DNA of 64,000 bases from an uncultured Sphingomonadaceae bacterium. GTDB lineage: Bacteria > Pseudomonadota > Alphaproteobacteria > Sphingomonadales > Sphingomonadaceae. Location of the stretch: NCBI GenBank assembly GCA_947501695.1, contig CANMWO010000001.1, positions 806,001 to 870,000 of the forward strand. The letters run 5' to 3'. Shown one piece after another: positions 8,997 through 18,227 of the stretch (position 1 is its first letter; every line of letters starts with the position of its first letter). Under the pieces are notes generated by a model, which saw only the letters and a program-made list of their open reading frames with translations, made no database searches and was not told the origin of the DNA. A program made the translations under genes and the position numbers.

Positions 8997-10610
8997 CTAT
9001 GCCAAGGTTTTAAATTCGCCTGCTTCAAATGCTTCTACCAGCTTAAACTTTTGAATTTTGCCTGAACCGGTGAGTGGCCATTCGGATATGCTGATCCAAT
9101 ATGCAGGCGTCTTCTGCGGCGATAGACGTTCGCGAATGAACGCCTTTAGATCGGCTGCTTGCAAGGTGGTGTCTGAACCATTGCGGAAATAACAGGCGAC
9201 CTGTTCGCCCCATTTGTCGTCAGGGATGCCGACAACGGCGACTTCATCAATCGCCTCATGTTCCAGCATCGCATTTTCAATTTCTGCCGGGAACAAATTT
9301 TCGCCGCCACGAATGATCATCTCTTTGACACGTCCCGTAATCTTGACATAGCCGCGTGCATCCATGCGCCCGAGATCGCCGGTATGCAGCCAGCCATCGC
9401 CGTCGATGGCGGCGGAGGTGGCATCGGGATTGTCATTGTAACCAAGCATGACGCTATAGGCGCGGGCGCATATCTCGCCCTGCTCGCCAATGGGCAGCAC
9501 ACTGTTGGTTTTGGGGTCACGAATGGAGATTTCGGTGTGGGCAGCAGGCTGACCGATGGTTTCGGTCAGATCCTCCAGTGAATCCTCATGCCAAGCTTGC
9601 GTCAGCACGGGTGACGTTTCGGTTTGACCATATACAATTTGGATTGGTGCGCCGAATATCTCTTTGGCATCACGGCACAGCTGTGGCGCGACCATGGCGC
9701 CGCCGGACATCATCCGTTGCGTCGATGAAACGTCCCGGCCCGAGCGACGCACCTCGTCGATCAGGGCTACGAGCATGGTTGGAACACCCAGAATGAATGT
9801 GGCACGTTCACGCTCAATGACCTGTGCAACAATTGCTGGATCAAACATCGGTGCAAGCAACATTGTGCCGCATCTGCCAAAGCCGCCAAGAACAAGAATT
9901 GCGCAACCGGTTGTGTGAAAAAGCGGCATATTGTGAACAAAAATATCACCTTGCTCCAAGCCGGCCCGGGTCATTGTATCAACGCCATTGCGCACAAGAC
10001 CATTGTGATGCAGCAGCGCGCCTTTTGGAAAGCCTGTCGTACCCGACGTATATTGCAGCTGCACTGCGTCTTCCGGTTTCGGATCGCGAAGAGCGCCGCT
10101 GCTCTCGCCAGCATAAAGCGCATCATGGTCGGTCAACAGGATGCGGTGCTTGATGGCCGGAATCTCATCGCATACTGCGTCAGCAATTTCCTGCATCGGA
10201 TTTCCGCGAAAGTCCGCGACATAGTAAATGGCTTCGGAGCGCGACTGTTCGAGAACATATTTCAGTTCGCGTTTCTGATAGGCTGGATTAACCGTGACCA
10301 GCGTGATGCCTGCAAGGCCACAAGCCAGTTCCAAAAGTACCCATTCAGGCACGTTGTTGGCATATACCGCGACGCGAGCTCCTTCGGCATGGCGACTAGC
10401 CAACGCTCTGGCAAGCCGCTCGGAATCGGCCAAGAGTTCAGCATAGGTCCAACAGCGTGCAATCGCGCCATCATAAGTCAGTTCTTTAAGGGCAGGTTGA
10501 TCCGGTGCACGCTCAGCTGATCGACGAAGCATGTCGCCGACTGTCATCGGTGACGGTTCCGGTCCACCCTGCGCTGGAAAATAGGACTCGGTAAGCGCAA
10601 TTTTATACAT
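8997..10610 (-). CDS. AMP-dependent fatty acyl-CoA synthetase
   Basis: Class I adenylate-forming enzyme of 537 residues that activates a fatty acid with ATP and CoA. The P-loop YTSGTTGFPKGA, the motif VYGQTETSP, the hinge HTGDLGRMDARGYVKITGR, RGGENLFPAEIE and the terminal lysine motif LTGSGKIQKF are all present. It closely resembles AcsF/FadD-like medium-chain synthetases of the AMP-binding family. It stands alone, transcribed away from the S9 peptidase gene, and ends in its own terminator. It is a second, distinct synthetase from the one at the window start. Confidence 0.93.
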   Translation of the reverse strand: MYKIALTESYFPAQGGPEPSPMTVGDMLRRSAERAPDQPALKELTYDGAIARCWTYAELLADSERLARALASRHAEGARVAVYANNVPEWVLLELACGLAGITLVTVNPAYQKRELKYVLEQSRSEAIYYVADFRGNPMQEIADAVCDEIPAIKHRILLTDHDALYAGESSGALRDPKPEDAVQLQYTSGTTGFPKGALLHHNGLVRNGVDTMTRAGLEQGDIFVHNMPLFHTTGCAILVLGGFGRCGTMLLAPMFDPAIVAQVIERERATFILGVPTMLVALIDEVRRSGRDVSSTQRMMSGGAMVAPQLCRDAKEIFGAPIQIVYGQTETSPVLTQAWHEDSLEDLTETIGQPAAHTEISIRDPKTNSVLPIGEQGEICARAYSVMLGYNDNPDATSAAIDGDGWLHTGDLGRMDARGYVKITGRVKEMIIRGGENLFPAEIENAMLEHEAIDEVAVVGIPDDKWGEQVACYFRNGSDTTLQAADLKAFIRERLSPQKTPAYWISISEWPLTGSGKIQKFKLVEAFEAGEFKTLA

Positions 10611-10782
10611 GGACAGGCTCCTGACTAAATTTCAGGCTAACTGTTGTAAGAAAGCATGTCTAGCGTAAGCATAGGACATGTTTTCAAGGGAGCATGTGCC
10701 TTGGTATTTTTTATAAATGTAAATTCCCACTGGCAAAGGGCGCTTGACGTCCATAGGATTGACCGGAACAAAAGGGAATATG

Positions 10783-12852
10783 ATGAAAACACGCTATTTG
10801 CTTGCTGCCTGCTCGCTTCTTTCCATCGCAACTATCGGACAAGCGGAAACTCCCAAGGAAGAGAGCAGGTTTACGTCAGAGCGTGTTTTTGATCTGGAAT
10901 ATGCCGATGATCCGCAAATTTCGCCTGATGGTGCGAGGATCGTTTATGCGCGAAAATCGATGGATAAGCGCAGCGATCGGACGGTTAGCGATCTTTGGGT
11001 TGTTAACACGCGCAACGGCAATCACCGGCCGCTAATTTCCGGTCAGGGTTCGAGCTCGTCGGTCCGTTGGTCGCCTAACGGAGATCGTTTGGTGTATCTC
11101 ACTACAACCGATGGCAAACCGGATTTGCGGGTGCGATATATGGATAGCGGTGACAGCTTTTCGTTAGCGCAATTGGGTGCCAATCCTAGCGCACCAACAT
11201 GGTCGCCGGATGGCAAGTCGATTGCTTTTTCTATGTTCATTCCGGATGATACAGCTTCCTTCGCCAAGCCGCCTAAAAGCCCAAAGGGCGCTGAATGGGC
11301 AAAACCGGTGCGGGTTTTTGATGATCTCGTCTTTCGCTTCGACGGTGCAGGCTATCTCCCCAAGGGGAAAAGCCATGTCTTCATATTAAGCGCAGAAGGC
11401 GGAACGCCGCGCCAGGTGACCAAAGGCAAAAATGGTTTCACTTCGCCCGAATGGCTTGGCAATGGCGCGCTTTTGGTCACGGGCAATGATGTGGACGATG
11501 CTCATCTCGATCCCATTGAAAGCGAGATTTACCGGATCAACCTGTCCGATCTTTCGATGTCGCCTCTGACGGAACGGGACGGCCCCGATTTTGCGCCACG
11601 CGTATCTCCCAAGGGATCGCAAATCGCCTATCTCGGCTATGATGATAAGCTAAAATCCTATCAGCACACGGAGCTTTACGTGATGGGTGCCGATGGATCT
11701 GATTTGCGCAACCTGACGGTCAATTTTGACCGTTCTATCGATTCCGTACAGTGGCGCGCCGATGGCAAAGCACTAATTGCGCAGGCCGAGGTTGATGGTT
11801 TGCTGACTCTCTTGTCGATCGATCTATCCGGAAATGTCAAAACCCTCGTGCGTGATGCTGGTGGGACTGCAATTGGGCGCCCCTATGCGTCCGGTAGTTT
11901 TTCGGTTGCGAAAAAAGCGGGCGGGAGTTCACCCGTTATTGCCTATACCAAAGCCAGCACCGATCGGCCGGCGGAAGTTGCGCTTTCCCGTGGCGGTAAA
12001 ACGGGCCGTGTTCTCACCAATTTGAACGATGATGCTCTGGATCATATTCAACTCGCGCGGGTTGAAGAAATTGTCACCAAATCCACCCATGATGGTCGGG
12101 ATATTCAGGCATGGGTTGCGCTGCCGCCTGGATTTCAAGCTGACGGATCCCATCCGATGATCCTCGAAATCCATGGTGGGCCTTATGCCATGTACGGTCC
12201 ATTTTTTGCGGCCGAAATCCAACGCTTTGCGGCTGAAGGCTATGTCACTGTCTATGTAAATCCACGCGGATCCACGGGCTATGGCGAAGAGTTCGCACAG
12301 CTTATTGATCTCGATTATCCGGGAAAAGATCATGATGATCTGATGTCTGTGGTCGATGCGCTGGTCGCTAAAAATTATGTCAGCAAAGACCGGTTGTTCA
12401 TAACCGGTGGCTCTGGTGGCGGCATATTGACGGCATGGGCGGTCGGGAAAACCGACCGTTTCGCTGCTGCGGCGTCCATAAAGCCGGTGATTAACTGGAC
12501 GACCATGGCGCTGGCGGCGGATATTTCGAGATTTGTCAGTCGCCACTGGTTCCGTGCTCAACCTTGGGAACAGCCAGAGGAATATTGGCGGCGGTCCCCG
12601 CTATCCATTGTTAGCAATGCGAAGACCCCGACGATGCTGATGGTAGGAGAGGCCGACTGGCGCACACCAGCCTGGGAGGCCGAGCAATTTTATACGGCCT
12701 TGAAAGTCCAGAATGTGGATACTGTGCTGGTCAAGGTTCCCGGTGCTCCGCATTTGATTGCTGGCAGGCCCAGTAATCTAATTGCCAAGGTGGATAATAT
12801 CATGGGCTGGTTCGCCAAATATGATCCGGCAAAGGCGAAGAAGCAGGATTAG
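10783..12852 (+). CDS. Secreted S9-family (prolyl oligopeptidase-like) peptidase
   Basis: Serine peptidase predicted to act in the periplasm on short peptides. An N-terminal signal peptide (KTRYLLAACSLLSIATIGQA) is followed by a WD40-like beta-propeller with repeated SPDG/SPKG blades to about residue 390, then an alpha/beta hydrolase domain. The catalytic triad is visible: Ser about 544 in GGSGGG, Asp about 624 in GEADWRTP and His about 656 in GAPHL. The open frame begins at 10744, but AAAGGGA sits just before the twin ATGs at 10780/10783, and only these give a proper signal peptide. It is a single gene converging on the threonine dehydratase, with a 4-base stop overlap. Confidence 0.9.
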   Translation: MKTRYLLAACSLLSIATIGQAETPKEESRFTSERVFDLEYADDPQISPDGARIVYARKSMDKRSDRTVSDLWVVNTRNGNHRPLISGQGSSSSVRWSPNGDRLVYLTTTDGKPDLRVRYMDSGDSFSLAQLGANPSAPTWSPDGKSIAFSMFIPDDTASFAKPPKSPKGAEWAKPVRVFDDLVFRFDGAGYLPKGKSHVFILSAEGGTPRQVTKGKNGFTSPEWLGNGALLVTGNDVDDAHLDPIESEIYRINLSDLSMSPLTERDGPDFAPRVSPKGSQIAYLGYDDKLKSYQHTELYVMGADGSDLRNLTVNFDRSIDSVQWRADGKALIAQAEVDGLLTLLSIDLSGNVKTLVRDAGGTAIGRPYASGSFSVAKKAGGSSPVIAYTKASTDRPAEVALSRGGKTGRVLTNLNDDALDHIQLARVEEIVTKSTHDGRDIQAWVALPPGFQADGSHPMILEIHGGPYAMYGPFFAAEIQRFAAEGYVTVYVNPRGSTGYGEEFAQLIDLDYPGKDHDDLMSVVDALVAKNYVSKDRLFITGGSGGGILTAWAVGKTDRFAAAASIKPVINWTTMALAADISRFVSRHWFRAQPWEQPEEYWRRSPLSIVSNAKTPTMLMVGEADWRTPAWEAEQFYTALKVQNVDTVLVKVPGAPHLIAGRPSNLIAKVDNIMGWFAKYDPAKAKKQD

Positions 12853-14090
12853 TCCGCCAATTCCACCTGGCGCACATCATAGCCGACTTTGTTCAGATCA
12901 GCGATCAAGCCGTCCAGTTGCGCCTTATCTTTTGCCTCGCACTCGATATCGGTGATGAGACCTTTGGCGGGCAGGTTGGTGAACACGCGCTGGTGATAGA
13001 CTTCGATGATGTTGACTTCATGATCGGCAAATTGCTTTACGACATTATAGAGCGCACCGGGCTGATCGCGCAGATGCAGCCGCAGGCGGGCGAGGCGGCC
13101 AGAGCGGGCCAGATCGCGCAGCAGCACGTTCGCTAAGAGCCGCGTGTCGATATTGCCGCCGCATAGCACCAGACCGACTTTCTCGCCGGCAAATTTTTCC
13201 TTGTTGGCAAGCAGGGCTGCGAGGCCCGCAGCACCAGCGCCTTCGACAACGGTCTTCTCGATCTGGAGCAATAGACTGACCGCGCCTTCCAGTTGCGCTT
13301 CGCCGACCAGCAGAATCTCATCAACATATTTCTGAATGATCGCAGCAGTAAATTCGGACGGATTGCGTACAGCAATGCCCTCGGCCAGCGTGTCACCGCC
13401 AGCCGTTACTTCCTTGCCGTTTAGCTTGCCATACATGCTAGGATAGAGCGCGGCTTGTACGCCGGTCATCTTGATGTCGGGGTTGATCGCGTGTGCGGCG
13501 GTCGCCATGCCGGAGAACAGCCCGCCGCCGCCAATGGGAATGATCAGGCGATTGAGATCGGGAACTGCTTCGAGCATCTCGATCGCGACAGTGCCTTGGC
13601 CCGCAGCAACACGCGGATCATCAAAGGCATGGATGTAGGTCAGGCCGCGCTGCTTCGCGAGTTCCAGTGCATGCGAATAGGCCTCATCATAGTTGCTGCC
13701 CGCCATGACGATTTCTGCGCCATGGCCGCGGGTTTGTTCCACTTTCACCATCGGTGTGGTGGTGGGCATCACGATGGTTGCGGGGATGTTCAGGTTCTTG
13801 GCATTGTAGGCGAGGCCTTGGGCATGGTTGCCTGCCGATGCTGCAATTACACCCGCCGCTCGCTTGTTCTCATCCATAAGAAGTAGCGCATTGAGCGCAC
13901 CGCGTTCTTTATAAGCAGCGGTAAACTGAAGGTTTTCAAATTTTAGATAGACTTCTGCGCCTGCCATTTCGGACAGCGTAATGCTTTTCAGCGTCGGCGT
14001 CTGCACGATCCGGTCACCAATGCGCGCATGGGCGGCCTGGACATCGGCATAGTCGAAAGTAGGAAGCGGTGCGGTGTTTTCTTCTGTCAT
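12849..14090 (-). CDS. ilvA: Threonine ammonia-lyase (biodegradative/catabolic type with ACT-like tail)
   Basis: PLP enzyme converting threonine to 2-oxobutanoate and ammonia, feeding isoleucine synthesis or catabolism. Numbered from the ATG at 14090 (413 residues), the PLP lysine is Lys61 in AAYKERGA; ASAGNHAQG and the phosphate-binding IPIGGGGLFSGMA follow. The last 80 residues form one ACT-like regulatory domain (RLRLHLRDQPGALYNVV). One ACT unit and this length match the TdcB/short IlvA group rather than the 510-residue biosynthetic E. coli IlvA. The frame continues to 14120 but the ATG at 14090 fits family N-termini. It is divergent from the dehydrogenase at 14151 over 60 bases. Confidence 0.9.
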   Translation of the reverse strand: MTEENTAPLPTFDYADVQAAHARIGDRIVQTPTLKSITLSEMAGAEVYLKFENLQFTAAYKERGALNALLLMDENKRAAGVIAASAGNHAQGLAYNAKNLNIPATIVMPTTTPMVKVEQTRGHGAEIVMAGSNYDEAYSHALELAKQRGLTYIHAFDDPRVAAGQGTVAIEMLEAVPDLNRLIIPIGGGGLFSGMATAAHAINPDIKMTGVQAALYPSMYGKLNGKEVTAGGDTLAEGIAVRNPSEFTAAIIQKYVDEILLVGEAQLEGAVSLLLQIEKTVVEGAGAAGLAALLANKEKFAGEKVGLVLCGGNIDTRLLANVLLRDLARSGRLARLRLHLRDQPGALYNVVKQFADHEVNIIEVYHQRVFTNLPAKGLITDIECEAKDKAQLDGLIADLNKVGYDVRQVELAD

Positions 14091-14150
14091 GATGCAAAGG
14101 CCCCTAACGCATCTGGTCATTCAGGGAAACAATGATTATGCGTGTAAGCC

Positions 14151-15026
14151 ATGGCAAAAATTACATTTATCGGAATTGGCGTGATGGGCGGGCCGATGGC
14201 AGCGCATCTGGCCCGGGCTGGACATGATCTGACAGTCTATAATCGCACCAAATCAAAGGCGGAAAAATGGGTAGCGGACCATGGCGGGGCCTTTGCCGCT
14301 AGCCCTGCAGAAGCCGCCAAAGAGGCGCAGATTGTGATTAGTTGTGTTGGTAATGATGATGACCTGAGTGCGGTTACCATGGGCCGCGATGGTGCTTTTG
14401 GGGCGATGCAGAGCGGGAGTCTGTTCATAGATCACACAACGGTATCGGCACAAATTGCGCGGCAATTATCGGTTGAGGCCCAAGGACGCGGCATCCATGT
14501 CGTGGATGCGCCGGTGTCAGGCGGGCAGGCAGGCGCGGAAAATGGCAAACTGTCAATCATGTGTGGTGGCAGCAAAGAAGCTTTTGCTGCTGCCGAAATC
14601 ATCATGGCTGTCTATGCATCGCGTATCGTGCATGTCGGCGGACCCGGGGCAGGGCAGACGACCAAGATGTGCAATCAGATTGCAATTGCCGGAATATTGG
14701 AGGGGTTATCCGAAGCTTTGCGCTTTGCTCAAGCCAGCAAGCTCGACCTCGATAAAGTCTATGAAGCGATTTCCGGCGGAGCGGCGCAAAGCTGGCAGAT
14801 GGATAATCGCTGGGCCACGATGGCTAAGGATGAATATGATTTTGGCTTTGCGGTCGACTGGATGCGTAAAGACCTTGGACTGGCGCTGGAAGAAGCGCGA
14901 ACCAACGGATCGACCTTGCCAGTAGCGGCATTAGTAGATCAATTTTATGCCGAAGTGCAGGCGGCCGGTGGTGGCCGGAATGATACAAGTTCGCTGGTGT
15001 CAAGAATAGCCAAGGGCAGGGCGTAG
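14151..15026 (+). CDS. NAD(P)-dependent 3-hydroxyisobutyrate dehydrogenase-family oxidoreductase
   Basis: A 291-residue beta-hydroxyacid dehydrogenase. The Rossmann motif FIGIGVMGGPMA opens the chain, DAPVSGGQAGAE is the substrate-binding signature near residue 119, and Lys172 (GQTTKMCNQ) is the catalytic lysine. The family includes 3-hydroxyisobutyrate dehydrogenase (valine breakdown), tartronate-semialdehyde reductase and glyoxylate/succinate-semialdehyde reductases. The substrate is not settled by sequence. The gene runs into the exported amidohydrolase 30 bases downstream on the same strand, and may share its transcript. Confidence 0.88.
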   Translation: MAKITFIGIGVMGGPMAAHLARAGHDLTVYNRTKSKAEKWVADHGGAFAASPAEAAKEAQIVISCVGNDDDLSAVTMGRDGAFGAMQSGSLFIDHTTVSAQIARQLSVEAQGRGIHVVDAPVSGGQAGAENGKLSIMCGGSKEAFAAAEIIMAVYASRIVHVGGPGAGQTTKMCNQIAIAGILEGLSEALRFAQASKLDLDKVYEAISGGAAQSWQMDNRWATMAKDEYDFGFAVDWMRKDLGLALEEARTNGSTLPVAALVDQFYAEVQAAGGGRNDTSSLVSRIAKGRA

Positions 15027-15056
15027 TTTTAGAGTTATTGGGTTTAGGGGATGGTG

Positions 15057-16724
15057 ATGCGTATTTTTTCTATATTTAAGGCGGGTACAGCTTTAGCTGC
15101 GGCCGCTGCGGTTGCGGGCGTACCGGCACAGGCGGATAGCCTGATTGAAAATGTCAACGGCATGACCCTCAATGATGACGGCAAGGTCATTCGTTTTGCG
15201 GCTATGGTTATCGATGATGATGGTCGCGTTAAAGAATTGCTGGATCGAAAGGACAAGCGTCCCAAAGAAGTTGATTTCAAATTTGATGGTAGGGGAAAAA
15301 CCCTGATCCCCGGATTTGTTGATGCGCATGGCCATGTCATGGGAATGGGGTTTGCGGCGCTGACCCTTGATCTGTCTAACACCAAGACGCTCGCCGAAGC
15401 GCAGGATGCGCTGCGGGAATATGCTGCAAAATATCCTGCTCGTCCTTGGATTATCGGTAGCGGTTGGAATCAGGAAATATGGGGGCTGGGCCGCTTTCCA
15501 ACAGCTGCAGAGATCGACGCTATTATTCCCGACCGTCCGGTATTTCTCGAGCGTGTGGATGGCCACGCCGCTTGGGTCAACAGCGCCGGTATGAAAGCAG
15601 CCGGAGTAACAGCAGCGACCAAGGCGCCATCTGGTGGTGTAATACAGAAAGCGGGAGGGAAGCCGACCGGTATCTTCGTCGACAAGGCGCAGGATCTGTT
15701 TGCAAATAGCATTCCGGCACCGCGACCTGTGGAAAATGATCTGGCGCTGATGAAAGCACAGGAAATGTTGCTGTCGCAAGGTGTGACCACAATTGCTGAC
15801 ATGGGAACGACTATGCAGCAATGGCAGAGCTTTCGGCGGGCAGGGGATAAAGGGCAGTTGAAAGTCCGGATCATCTCTTATGCCGGCGAAATCGGGAATA
15901 TGGTTGCGATTGGTGGGCCCGGGCCTTCGCCTTGGCTCTACGAGGATCATCTAAGGCTTGCGGGCGTGAAACTCTATATTGACGGTGCTTTGGGTTCACG
16001 CGGTGCATTGTTGAAGCGACCCTATACCGATAAACCGCGTGAAAAGGGGCTTGCGCTGTTGACGTCGGCGCAACTGAAAAACAAAATGAGCCGAGCGGCG
16101 ATGGACGGATTCCAGACGGCAGTTCACGCGATTGGTGATCAAGCTAATGAAGAGCTTTTGTCTGCGATTGAAGAATTGCAATATACATTTAAAGGCGATC
16201 GACGTTGGCGGATAGAGCATGCCCAGATAGTCGATCCAGCGGACCTACCAAGAATAGCCAAGACGGGAACAATTGCTTCGATGCAACCCGTCCATCAAAC
16301 GTCCGATCGATTGATGGCTGAGGCGCGGCTGGGTGCGGAACGCCTTGATGGCGCCTACGCATGGCGGTCGATACTCGAATCGGGCGCAAAATTGGCGTTT
16401 GGGACCGATGTTCCGGTGGAGTCCTCAAACCCCTTTCCAGGGATGGCCGTCGCAATAACGCGCGAAGATGCGAACGGTCAGCCTTTTGGCGGTTGGTTAC
16501 CGAGCGAGAAATTATCTCGCGAGCAAGCGTGGAAAGCTTATACGATCGATGCCGCTTACGCTGCATTTGCAGAGGATCGGATCGGTAGTCTAACGAAAGG
16601 AAAACGCGCGGATTTCCTGATAATCGGTGCAGATATAATGCTTGCAACACCGCAAGCGATCAGGGATATCGTGGTCGAGCAGACGTGGGTGGCTGGGCGA
16701 CCTGTGTATGTGACGAAAAAATAA
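15057..16724 (+). CDS. Exported amidohydrolase family 3 protein (YtcJ-like)
   Basis: Predicted metal-dependent hydrolase of the amidohydrolase superfamily, exported by a signal peptide (about residues 1-27, ending PAQA). Visible motifs are the metal-binding HxH in DAHGHVMGMG, the later HAIGDQANEE and IEHAQIVDP histidines, and FGTDVPVESSNPF with the catalytic Asp. The length of about 555 residues is typical. AGGGG lies 7 bases before the ATG at 15057; an ATG at 15051 is an alternative. Substrates of YtcJ-like proteins are mostly unknown (N-acyl amino acids or cyclic amides are possible), so no reaction is assigned. Confidence 0.87.
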   Translation: MRIFSIFKAGTALAAAAAVAGVPAQADSLIENVNGMTLNDDGKVIRFAAMVIDDDGRVKELLDRKDKRPKEVDFKFDGRGKTLIPGFVDAHGHVMGMGFAALTLDLSNTKTLAEAQDALREYAAKYPARPWIIGSGWNQEIWGLGRFPTAAEIDAIIPDRPVFLERVDGHAAWVNSAGMKAAGVTAATKAPSGGVIQKAGGKPTGIFVDKAQDLFANSIPAPRPVENDLALMKAQEMLLSQGVTTIADMGTTMQQWQSFRRAGDKGQLKVRIISYAGEIGNMVAIGGPGPSPWLYEDHLRLAGVKLYIDGALGSRGALLKRPYTDKPREKGLALLTSAQLKNKMSRAAMDGFQTAVHAIGDQANEELLSAIEELQYTFKGDRRWRIEHAQIVDPADLPRIAKTGTIASMQPVHQTSDRLMAEARLGAERLDGAYAWRSILESGAKLAFGTDVPVESSNPFPGMAVAITREDANGQPFGGWLPSEKLSREQAWKAYTIDAAYAAFAEDRIGSLTKGKRADFLIIGADIMLATPQAIRDIVVEQTWVAGRPVYVTKK

Positions 16725-16928
16725 TAGCTTTCGAATTATCGCGCTATTCAATTGGCCCGTCGATATTTATGGTTTATTACTTGCGTTTGGTTCGATCTAA
16801 ACCTAGTAAGCAATTAATAGCGTATGCAACCAATAAAGAGTCGCGCAACGTTGTTACCCTATCAGGGGGTTCTGAGCCGGCGTTCGGCTTGCCTTTGATA
16901 TATGTAAATATTCTGATTGGAGTATATA

Positions 16929-17168
16929 ATGAAGTTTAACAAATTGGCAGCTTCCGTAGCCGCCGTATCCCTCATGTCCGCCCCCGCAATGGCACAGGCT
17001 GTTCAGAGTACAGCTCCAGTTGCAGAACGCATCGGCGCTACTGCTGAAGCCGACGCTGAAAAGCTTGGTGGTAGTTCTGGTATCATCATTGGTGTTTTGG
17101 CTGCTGCTGCGGTTATCGCTGGCATCATCATCATTGCTGATGACGATGATGATCCAACAAGCCCTTGA
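16929..17168 (+). CDS. Small secreted/membrane protein with poly-Asp tail (79 aa)
   Basis: Unrecognised small protein. The ATG at 16929 has GGAG six bases upstream; the open frame starts 12 bases earlier, but this start gives a clean signal peptide (MKFNKLAASVAAVSLMSAP, cleaved after AMAQA). The mature part is short: a linker to residue 49, one strongly hydrophobic glycine/alanine/isoleucine helix (about 50-70) and an acidic end DDDDDPTSP. It stands alone between a 204-base leader and a strong terminator, so it has its own transcript and is probably well expressed. It may be an inner-membrane peptide with a charged tail. Function unknown. Confidence 0.7.
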   Translation: MKFNKLAASVAAVSLMSAPAMAQAVQSTAPVAERIGATAEADAEKLGGSSGIIIGVLAAAAVIAGIIIIADDDDDPTSP

Positions 17169-17189
17169 GGCCTGACAAGATATTTTAAA

Positions 17190-17219
17190 AAACGGGGCGA
17201 TTATCGTCCCGTTTTTTTT
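17190..17219 (+). terminator. Rho-independent terminator after the small acidic-tail gene
   Basis: Stem ACGGGGCGA/TCGTCCCGT with a three-base loop followed by eight T, 25 bases after the stop at 17168. Confidence 0.85.
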
Positions 17220-17245
17220 GTCTTTTTTGAATCGATTGCCAGTTA

Positions 17246-17273
17246 AAAACTACCTTTGATCGTCGGTAGTTTT
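17246..17273. repeat. Perfect 9-bp inverted repeat upstream of bpt
   Basis: AAAACTACC (17246-17254) and GGTAGTTTT (17265-17273) around a 10-base loop. It lies about 90 bases before the bpt start and could be an operator or a second, weak terminator; no clear T-run follows. Confidence 0.4.
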
Positions 17274-17362
17274 ACATCATGGTAAATTACCTTTTCATGT
17301 GCGTTGGCACGAGGCATATTAAAGTTACTGATTCTTAAACATGTAACGCAAGGCTCTCATCT

Positions 17363-18121
17363 GTGACTGCACCCGTTCGATTTCCAAGGTTTTTTGTAAC
17401 AAACCCTAGCCCGTGCCCTTATCTACCGGGCAAAAGCGAGCGGAAGGTCTTTACGGAGTTAAGCGGACCACATACCGACGAGCTGAATGATGCTTTGGGA
17501 CGGATCGGTTTTCGTCGCAGCCAAAATGTCGCATACCGGCCCAGCTGCCTCGAGTGCAAAGCATGTGTATCAGTCCGTGTAGTGGTTGATGAATTTCAAC
17601 CCAATAGTACGCAGCGCAAATTGCTTCGGCGCAATCACGACCTTGTCGTAGAAGCGTGCGAACCATGGGCGACGGAAGAGCAATTCTCTTTGTTGCAGAA
17701 ATATCTCTCCAAGCGGCATCCTGGTGGCGGCATGACGGAAATGGACGAGATGGACTATTCCGACATGATCGAACAATCACCGGTCAAAAGCTATGTCATT
17801 GAATATCGTGAGCCGGCTGTAGATGGCGTAAAAGGCCGTTTGGTTGGCGCTTGTTTGACGGATCAACAAGGCGACGGACTGTCGATGATTTACAGCTTCT
17901 TCGATGCGGACCATCCGAACCGCGCCGGTCTTGGTAACTTCATTATCATGGACCACATCTTGCGTGCGCGCAAAGCTGGTCTGCCATTTGTGTATCTTGG
18001 ATATTGGGTGAATGGATCGAGCCGGATGGAATATAAGGTACGTTTTCAGCCACTGGAGCAATTGGGGCCAGATGGTTGGCGGCGTTTTGATCCGAAGGCA
18101 TATCTGGAAAATTCTGCCTAA
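17363..18121 (+). CDS. bpt: Aspartate/glutamate leucyltransferase (Bpt; N-end rule)
   Basis: Transfers leucine (or arginine in related enzymes) from charged tRNA to N-terminal Asp/Glu of proteins, marking them for ClpAP degradation. The 252-residue length and the N-terminal signature [13 protein letters not shown], then [16 protein letters not shown], match the bacterial ATE/Bpt family; the C-terminal GCN5-like half contains [15 protein letters not shown]. Starts at a GTG with no strong ribosome site. Monocistronic, with a bidirectional terminator 50 bases downstream. Confidence 0.92.
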   Translation: MTAPVRFPRFFVTNPSPCPYLPGKSERKVFTELSGPHTDELNDALGRIGFRRSQNVAYRPSCLECKACVSVRVVVDEFQPNSTQRKLLRRNHDLVVEACEPWATEEQFSLLQKYLSKRHPGGGMTEMDEMDYSDMIEQSPVKSYVIEYREPAVDGVKGRLVGACLTDQQGDGLSMIYSFFDADHPNRAGLGNFIIMDHILRARKAGLPFVYLGYWVNGSSRMEYKVRFQPLEQLGPDGWRRFDPKAYLENSA

Positions 18122-18170
18122 CCCTATGGCCCTTGGCCAATGTTAGATAATGGACAATAGGTATAATGCA

Positions 18171-18208
18171 AGAAAGCCCGCCGATCATTTCTGATCGGCG
18201 GGCTTTCT
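18171..18208. terminator. Bidirectional terminator between convergent genes
   Basis: Perfect 17-base stem starting AGAAAGCCCGCC with a TTTC loop, mirrored at 18192-18208. It serves bpt (plus) and the glycine-zipper gene (minus), with T-rich ends on both sides. Confidence 0.85.
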
Positions 18209-18227
18209 TGATTTTGTTGCTGCTCAA

